DNA from: Deltaproteobacteria bacterium
Lineage (GTDB): Bacteria; Desulfobacterota_B; Binatia; Bin18
DNA: 17,180 nt
Reading direction: 5' to 3'
Assembly (NCBI GenBank): GCA_012271025.1
Contig: JAAXHF010000084.1
Coordinates: forward strand, 1-17,180
Shown: in pieces, positions 13,795 through 17,180 of the stretch
Layout: each line of letters begins with the position of its first letter
Position numbering within the stretch: position 1 is the stretch's first letter
The notes under the pieces: model-generated
The model's input: the letters and a program-made list of their open reading frames with translations, nothing else
The model's database searches: none
What the model was told of the DNA's origin: nothing
Made by a program: the position numbers and the translations under genes

Positions 13795-14127
13795 ATGGCA
13801 GACACGACAGCGGTGGTCAGCGCCGCACGAGAGAAGGCCCGCAAGGTTGCCCCCAAGCTCATCGAGCTGAGCGAAAAGGTCGTCTACGGCGATGTGTGGG
13901 AGCGCAGCGGTTTGTCCAAACGTGACCGGAGTCTGATTACCGTCGCGTCGCTGATGTCGATGTACCGGCCCGAGCAGCTGCGCCTCCACCTGCAACGCGC
14001 CCTGGACAACGGCGTCACCCAGGAAGAAATCGGAGAACTCATCACCCACTTGGCGTTCTACTCCGGCTGGCCGACGGCGATGACCGCAGCCACGATCGCC
14101 AACGAGGTGTTTGACGCCAGAGACTGA
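13795..14127 (+). CDS. Carboxymuconolactone decarboxylase family protein (AhpD-like)
   Basis: A small 110-residue all-helical protein of the carboxymuconolactone decarboxylase family. The core reads LSKRDRSLITVASLMSMYRPEQLRLHLQRALDNGVTQEEIGELITHLAFYSGWPTAM, matching the RSLITVA...ELxxHxxxALxxGxTxxEIxExxxHxAxYxGWP pattern of the PcaC/YurZ branch. There is no CxxC, so it should not be a thiol peroxidase like AhpD; a lyase, isomerase or lactone-acting role is more likely, substrate unknown. AAGGAG stands seven bases before the ATG. It lies between the acyl-CoA-dehydrogenase-like and the 3-hydroxyisobutyrate-dehydrogenase-like genes, all clearly co-transcribed. Confidence 0.85.
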   Translation: MADTTAVVSAAREKARKVAPKLIELSEKVVYGDVWERSGLSKRDRSLITVASLMSMYRPEQLRLHLQRALDNGVTQEEIGELITHLAFYSGWPTAMTAATIANEVFDARD

Positions 14128-14158
14128 GCCCGGCATTGCCCGGCAGGGGGAGGCTGTC

Positions 14159-15100
14159 ATGCAGGTCGGTTTTATCGGACTGGGGACCATGGGGGCGAGG
14201 ATGGCCGCCCGCCTCCAGCGGGCTGGCTATCGGCTGTGCGTTCACGACCTCCGCCGTCAGGCTGCCGAGCCGCACCTTGCCGCAGGTGCGGTCTGGGCCG
14301 AGTCTGTCCGGCAAGTCGCGGAGGAATCGGAGTTGGTCTTCACGTCGCTACCCACCCCGGCCGATGTCGAGCAGGTTGCTCTGGGTGAGCAGGGTCTCCT
14401 CAATGCCCTGCGGCCCCACAGCGCCTATTTCGATCTTTCGACCAACGCTCCCGAGGTCGTGCGGCGTCTCCACGCGGCGTTTGCCGAGCGTGAGGTGCAC
14501 ATGCTGGACGCCCCGGTGAGCGGTGGGCCGCGCGGGGCTGAGACGGGCCGGCTGGCCATCTGGGTCGGTGGAGACCGGACTATTTTCGAGCGCTACAAAC
14601 CGCTGCTCGACGCGATTGGCGATCAGGCCCGCTATGTTGGCCCGGTCGGCTCGGCCACGGTCGCCAAGCTCGTCCACAACTGCGCCGGCTATATGCTGAA
14701 CCGTGTTCTGTCCGAGGTGTTCACTATGGGGGTGAAGGCCGGTGTCGAGCCCCTGACCCTGTGGCAGGCGGTGCGTCAGGGGGCGCTGGGCCGGACGCGG
14801 ACCTTTGACGGCCTGGCCCGCCATTTTCTGCCCGACGACTACGACCCGCCCGACTTTGCCCTGAGGCTGGCCCATAAGGATGTCAGTCTGGCCACCCAGC
14901 TGGGCCGCGAATTGCAGGTGCCGATGCCCATGGCCAACCTGGCCTGGGACGAGTTGACCGAGGCGCTGAGCCGGGGTTGGGGGGAGCGTGACTCGCGGGC
15001 GGCCATGCTGCTACAGCAGGAGCGGTCGGGGGTGCGTATTGCCGTTCCGCCCGAGCAGCTGCGCGAGGTGCTCGAACGGGACGACAAGGACGAGGACTGA
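14159..15100 (+). CDS. NAD(P)-dependent beta-hydroxyacid dehydrogenase (3-hydroxyisobutyrate dehydrogenase-like)
   Basis: A 313-residue enzyme of the beta-hydroxyacid dehydrogenase family. The N-terminal Rossmann motif is GFIGLGTMGARMA (4-16). The substrate loop DAPVSGGPRGAETG (117-130), catalytic Lys170 and Asn174 in VAKLVHN, and Lys240-Asp241 in AHKD complete the active-site set. Such enzymes oxidise 3-hydroxyacids to semialdehydes or reduce the reverse; relatives include tartronate-semialdehyde and glyoxylate reductases. Arg31-Arg33 after the second strand hint at NADP preference, an uncertain inference. GGGGGAGG is placed well for the ATG at 14159; the frame opens earlier but would overlap the previous gene. 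It is the last gene of its operon and its stop is only 6 bases from the stop of the opposing gene. Confidence 0.88.
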   Translation: MQVGFIGLGTMGARMAARLQRAGYRLCVHDLRRQAAEPHLAAGAVWAESVRQVAEESELVFTSLPTPADVEQVALGEQGLLNALRPHSAYFDLSTNAPEVVRRLHAAFAEREVHMLDAPVSGGPRGAETGRLAIWVGGDRTIFERYKPLLDAIGDQARYVGPVGSATVAKLVHNCAGYMLNRVLSEVFTMGVKAGVEPLTLWQAVRQGALGRTRTFDGLARHFLPDDYDPPDFALRLAHKDVSLATQLGRELQVPMPMANLAWDELTEALSRGWGERDSRAAMLLQQERSGVRIAVPPEQLREVLERDDKDED

Positions 15101-15106
15101 GGCGTA

Positions 15107-15682
15107 TCAGCGGCCACGTCCCATGGTGTAGAACTCGTCGTTGGGTCGCATGGCGGTCAGGTGCGCCATGCGGTTCGACAGGGCAAAAAAGGCGGCAATG
15201 GCGCCAACGTCCCAGATGTCTTCGTCGCTCAGGCCGTGCTGGTGGAGCCGGCTGCGGTCGGCGTCTTCGATGTCCTGGGGCCGCAGGGCAACCTTGACGG
15301 CAAAGTCCAACACCGCCCGCTGGCGCGGCGTGATATCGGCCTGGCGATAGTGCAGCGCGATCTGGTCGGCGATCAACGGGTTCTTGGTATGGATACGCAG
15401 AATCGCTCCGTGGGCGATCACACAGTACTGACAGTCGTTGGCGGCGCTGGTGGCCACCACAATCATCTCCCGTTCGGCTTTTGACAGGCCACCGTCTTTG
15501 AGCATCAGGGCGTCGTGGTACTCAAAGAACGCCCGGAACTCGGCCGGCCGGTGGGCCAGGGCCAAGAACACGTTGGGGATGAAACCGGCCCTGGCCTGGA
15601 CCGCGCCGATCCGGTCCTGGATGTCCTGGGGCAAATCTTCCAGCCGGGCGACGGGGTAACGACTGATGGGATGGTCTGCCAT
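15107..15682 (-). CDS. Peroxidase-related AhpD-like protein (CxxC)
   Basis: A 191-residue protein of the uncharacterised peroxidase-related group within the carboxymuconolactone decarboxylase/AhpD superfamily. The key segment is LSKAEREMIVVATSAANDCQYCVIAHGA (66-93). It has Glu70/Glu72, Cys84 and Cys87 as the redox CxxC, and His91, the arrangement used by AhpD for alkylhydroperoxide reduction. The N-terminal IPNVFLALAHRPAEFRAFFEYHDALM is typical for this subgroup. It could detoxify peroxides made by the nearby flavoenzymes; this is inference. Its start has a modest AAAGG. It lies 24 bases downstream of the VOC gene and is co-transcribed with it. It differs from the smaller family member at 13795 in having the cysteines. 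Confidence 0.88.
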   Translation of the reverse strand: MADHPISRYPVARLEDLPQDIQDRIGAVQARAGFIPNVFLALAHRPAEFRAFFEYHDALMLKDGGLSKAEREMIVVATSAANDCQYCVIAHGAILRIHTKNPLIADQIALHYRQADITPRQRAVLDFAVKVALRPQDIEDADRSRLHQHGLSDEDIWDVGAIAAFFALSNRMAHLTAMRPNDEFYTMGRGR

Positions 15683-15706
15683 GCGGGTGTGCCTTTCGTT
15701 CGTGTC

Positions 15707-16090
15707 TCAGTCCGCGTCGGTCACAAAGGTCACCACTTCGATACGGTTGCCGTCGGGGTCGCGGACAAACGCCGCATAATAGCTGGCGTGGTACTCGGGC
15801 CGAAACCCCGGCCCGCCGTCGGACTCGGCTCCGGCTTGCAGAGCGGCCGCATGGAAGCGATCAACCGACTCTCTGCTGGTCGTGCGCAGCGCGATATGCA
15901 CCCCGCTGTCCTCGCCAACCGGTTCCATTTGCGCGCGACGGTTGAGCCAGAACTCGGGGTATTTTTTGCCAAAACCGGTCGTGTCGGGGCGTTCGACCAG
16001 CTTGTCAAAGCCGATGGCGGCCAGCACGGTGTGGTAAAAGCGGCTGCTGTGGGCCAGGTCACGCACGCTCAGCGAGATATGGTCAATCAT
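15707..16090 (-). CDS. VOC-family (glyoxalase/dioxygenase fold) protein
   Basis: A 127-residue single-domain vicinal-oxygen-chelate protein. It opens with MIDHISLSVRDLAHSSRFY and ends with AFVRDPDGNRIEVVTF, both typical. Candidate metal ligands are His4, His65 and Glu118, matching the H-H-E facial set of glyoxalase-I-like members. It could be an isomerase, a dioxygenase half-site or a resistance-type protein; the substrate is not visible. GGAGG close to the ATG at 16090 fixes the start; the frame runs further upstream into the divergent promoter region. First gene of a two-gene minus-strand operon with the peroxidase-related gene. Confidence 0.85.
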   Translation of the reverse strand: MIDHISLSVRDLAHSSRFYHTVLAAIGFDKLVERPDTTGFGKKYPEFWLNRRAQMEPVGEDSGVHIALRTTSRESVDRFHAAALQAGAESDGGPGFRPEYHASYYAAFVRDPDGNRIEVVTFVTDAD

Positions 16091-16230
16091 GGTTTCCTCC
16101 GCCTGTTGACTTCTCCACCCGGCCAGTCTATGCCTGCGGGCAGGCTTCGTATAGTACAAAAACGAGGTCAAAAAGCCTAGGTGAGCCGAGCACCGAACCC
16201 GGACGGTCCGGCAGCTGAAGGAGGAAGAGT
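16091..16230. promoter_or_regulatory. Divergent control region, VOC gene / amidohydrolase
   Basis: A 140-base spacer between two divergent starts. Rightward, TTGACT (16106-16111), 17 bases, TATGCC (16129-16134) is a possible weak promoter. Leftward, TTGACC and an AT-rich tract with TATAC are seen but with poor spacing. GCCTGC-GG-GCAGGC (16132-16145) is a perfect inverted repeat in the middle and a possible operator shared by both directions. Confidence 0.35.
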
Positions 16231-17180
16231 ATGAGTGGCTATACCATTATTGACGTTGATACCCATGTCACGGAAACGCCCGACCTGTGGACCAGCCGGG
16301 TGCCCGAGCGGATGAAGGATGCCGTGCCCCGCGTGGACACCGACGCCAAAGGCCGGCTGTGGTGGTTCATCGGTGACCGGCGCGTTGCCAATCCGGGCCT
16401 GACCGCAACGGCCGGGGTGGGCGACATGATGAATTGGCCCAAAAGCTATGAAGAGATGCACCCCGGCGCCTATGACGCCAAAGAACGGCTCAAATACATG
16501 GACGAAATGGGCATCTGGGCGATGGTCATGTACCCCAATGTCGGCGGGTTTGGCAGCCAGGAGTTTCTGCGGCTCGACGATGAAGAGCTGAAGCTGACCT
16601 GCGTGAAAGCCTATAACGACTGGCAGACCGAGTGGGCGTCGGCCGATTCGCGGCGCCTGCTGCCGATCACCTCGACCCCGTTCTGGGATGTGGCTGAGGC
16701 GGTCAAAGAAGTCCGGCGCTGCGCCGCCATGGGGCACAAGGGCATTCTGTTTACCGGCGAGCCGCAATCCCTGGGTCAGCCCCTGCTGGGCGACGAGAGC
16801 TGGAATCCGCTGTGGGAGGTCGCCGTTGAGCTGGATTTGCCGATCAGTTTTCATATCGGCTCGGGCAATATGGACGGCGGGCTGCGGCGCGACAAGGTTG
16901 CCAAGTACGGAAAAATGACCGCCTTTGCCGAGCTGTCGGTCGATATTTTCATGCGCAACGGCATACAGCTGAGCGACCTGATCGTGTCCGGGGTGCTGTC
17001 GCGCTATCCGGACATCAAGTTCGTCTCGGTCGAGAGCGGGATTGGCTGGATTCCGTTTGCCCTGGAAGCGCTCGATTATCAGTTCCTGGGCAACCGCGTG
17101 CCGGAAGAGCGGCCCGACCTTGAGCTGCTGCCCTCCGAATACTTTGCCCGCAACATCTACGCCTGCTACTGGTTCGAGCA
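16231..17180 (+). CDS. Amidohydrolase_2-type metal hydrolase, 3' end beyond window
   Basis: The first 316 residues of an amidohydrolase of the amidohydrolase_2/ACMSD-like family; the gene runs off the right edge. It begins MSGYTIIDVDTHVTETPDLW, giving the DxDxH form of the first metal motif (Asp10, His12). His208 lies in ISFHIGSGN and Glu268 in SVESGIGW, both family hallmarks. Members act as decarboxylases or hydrolases on carboxylated or cyclic substrates in catabolic pathways, and lineages like this one typically carry many paralogues. AGGAGG about seven bases before the ATG confirms the start. It is divergent from the VOC/peroxidase-related pair, with which it may share regulation. The C-terminal metal Asp is not in the window. 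Confidence 0.87.
   Translation, partial: MSGYTIIDVDTHVTETPDLWTSRVPERMKDAVPRVDTDAKGRLWWFIGDRRVANPGLTATAGVGDMMNWPKSYEEMHPGAYDAKERLKYMDEMGIWAMVMYPNVGGFGSQEFLRLDDEELKLTCVKAYNDWQTEWASADSRRLLPITSTPFWDVAEAVKEVRRCAAMGHKGILFTGEPQSLGQPLLGDESWNPLWEVAVELDLPISFHIGSGNMDGGLRRDKVAKYGKMTAFAELSVDIFMRNGIQLSDLIVSGVLSRYPDIKFVSVESGIGWIPFALEALDYQFLGNRVPEERPDLELLPSEYFARNIYACYWFE

Noticed and set aside
16177..16854. Minus-strand open frame at the right edge
   Set aside because: It overlaps the plus-strand amidohydrolase, which has AGGAGG before its start and clear family motifs. The minus frame has none.

Overview
The window is GC-rich bacterial chromosome carrying mostly catabolic-type enzymes: amidohydrolases, a phosphotriesterase-family hydrolase, a luciferase-like flavoenzyme, an acyl-CoA-dehydrogenase-fold enzyme, AhpD-like proteins, a VOC protein and a DUF1329 protein. 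This mix suggests an uncultured, metabolically versatile lineage such as Binatota/Desulfobacterota-like or Tectomicrobia-like bacteria. That placement is inference; there is no rRNA or marker gene here to settle it. I saw no tRNA, rRNA, CRISPR array or intact transposase.

Left part (1-4931). After a non-coding edge with a MITE-like inverted repeat comes a tight minus-strand operon, in transcription order: group II PLP-dependent decarboxylase (4931-3438), NCS2/SLC23-type permease with an extra C-terminal domain (3425-1713), secreted DUF1329 protein (1690-320). Gaps are only 12 and 22 bases, so an import-or-export plus decarboxylation function is likely; the substrate is unknown.

Middle part (4932-10365). 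This is a scarred, repeat-rich accessory zone. It holds a secreted ankyrin-repeat protein with near-identical 102-bp internal repeats, an alkane-monooxygenase (AlkB) gene fragment, an intact BrnA antitoxin whose BrnT toxin gene is broken by an in-frame stop, a Uma2-family nuclease-fold gene, and a membrane-anchored amidohydrolase. A second, orphaned copy of the Uma2 gene's 3' end lies directly upstream of the amidohydrolase. At least three kinds of short dispersed repeat occur: REP-like hairpins, an ~80-bp repeat family, and a CTACC/GGTAG palindrome family.

Right part (10366-17180). This is a compact catabolic island. A phosphotriesterase-family hydrolase and an LLM flavin-dependent oxidoreductase run leftward. 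Divergently, an acyl-CoA-dehydrogenase-like flavoprotein, a carboxymuconolactone-decarboxylase-like protein and a 3-hydroxyisobutyrate-dehydrogenase-like enzyme run rightward. They meet a leftward VOC protein/peroxidase-related pair tail to tail with only 6 bases between stops. A second amidohydrolase (amidohydrolase_2 type) starts divergently from the VOC gene and runs off the right edge. Together they look like oxidation and hydrolysis steps for a small organic compound, but no substrate can be read from the sequence.
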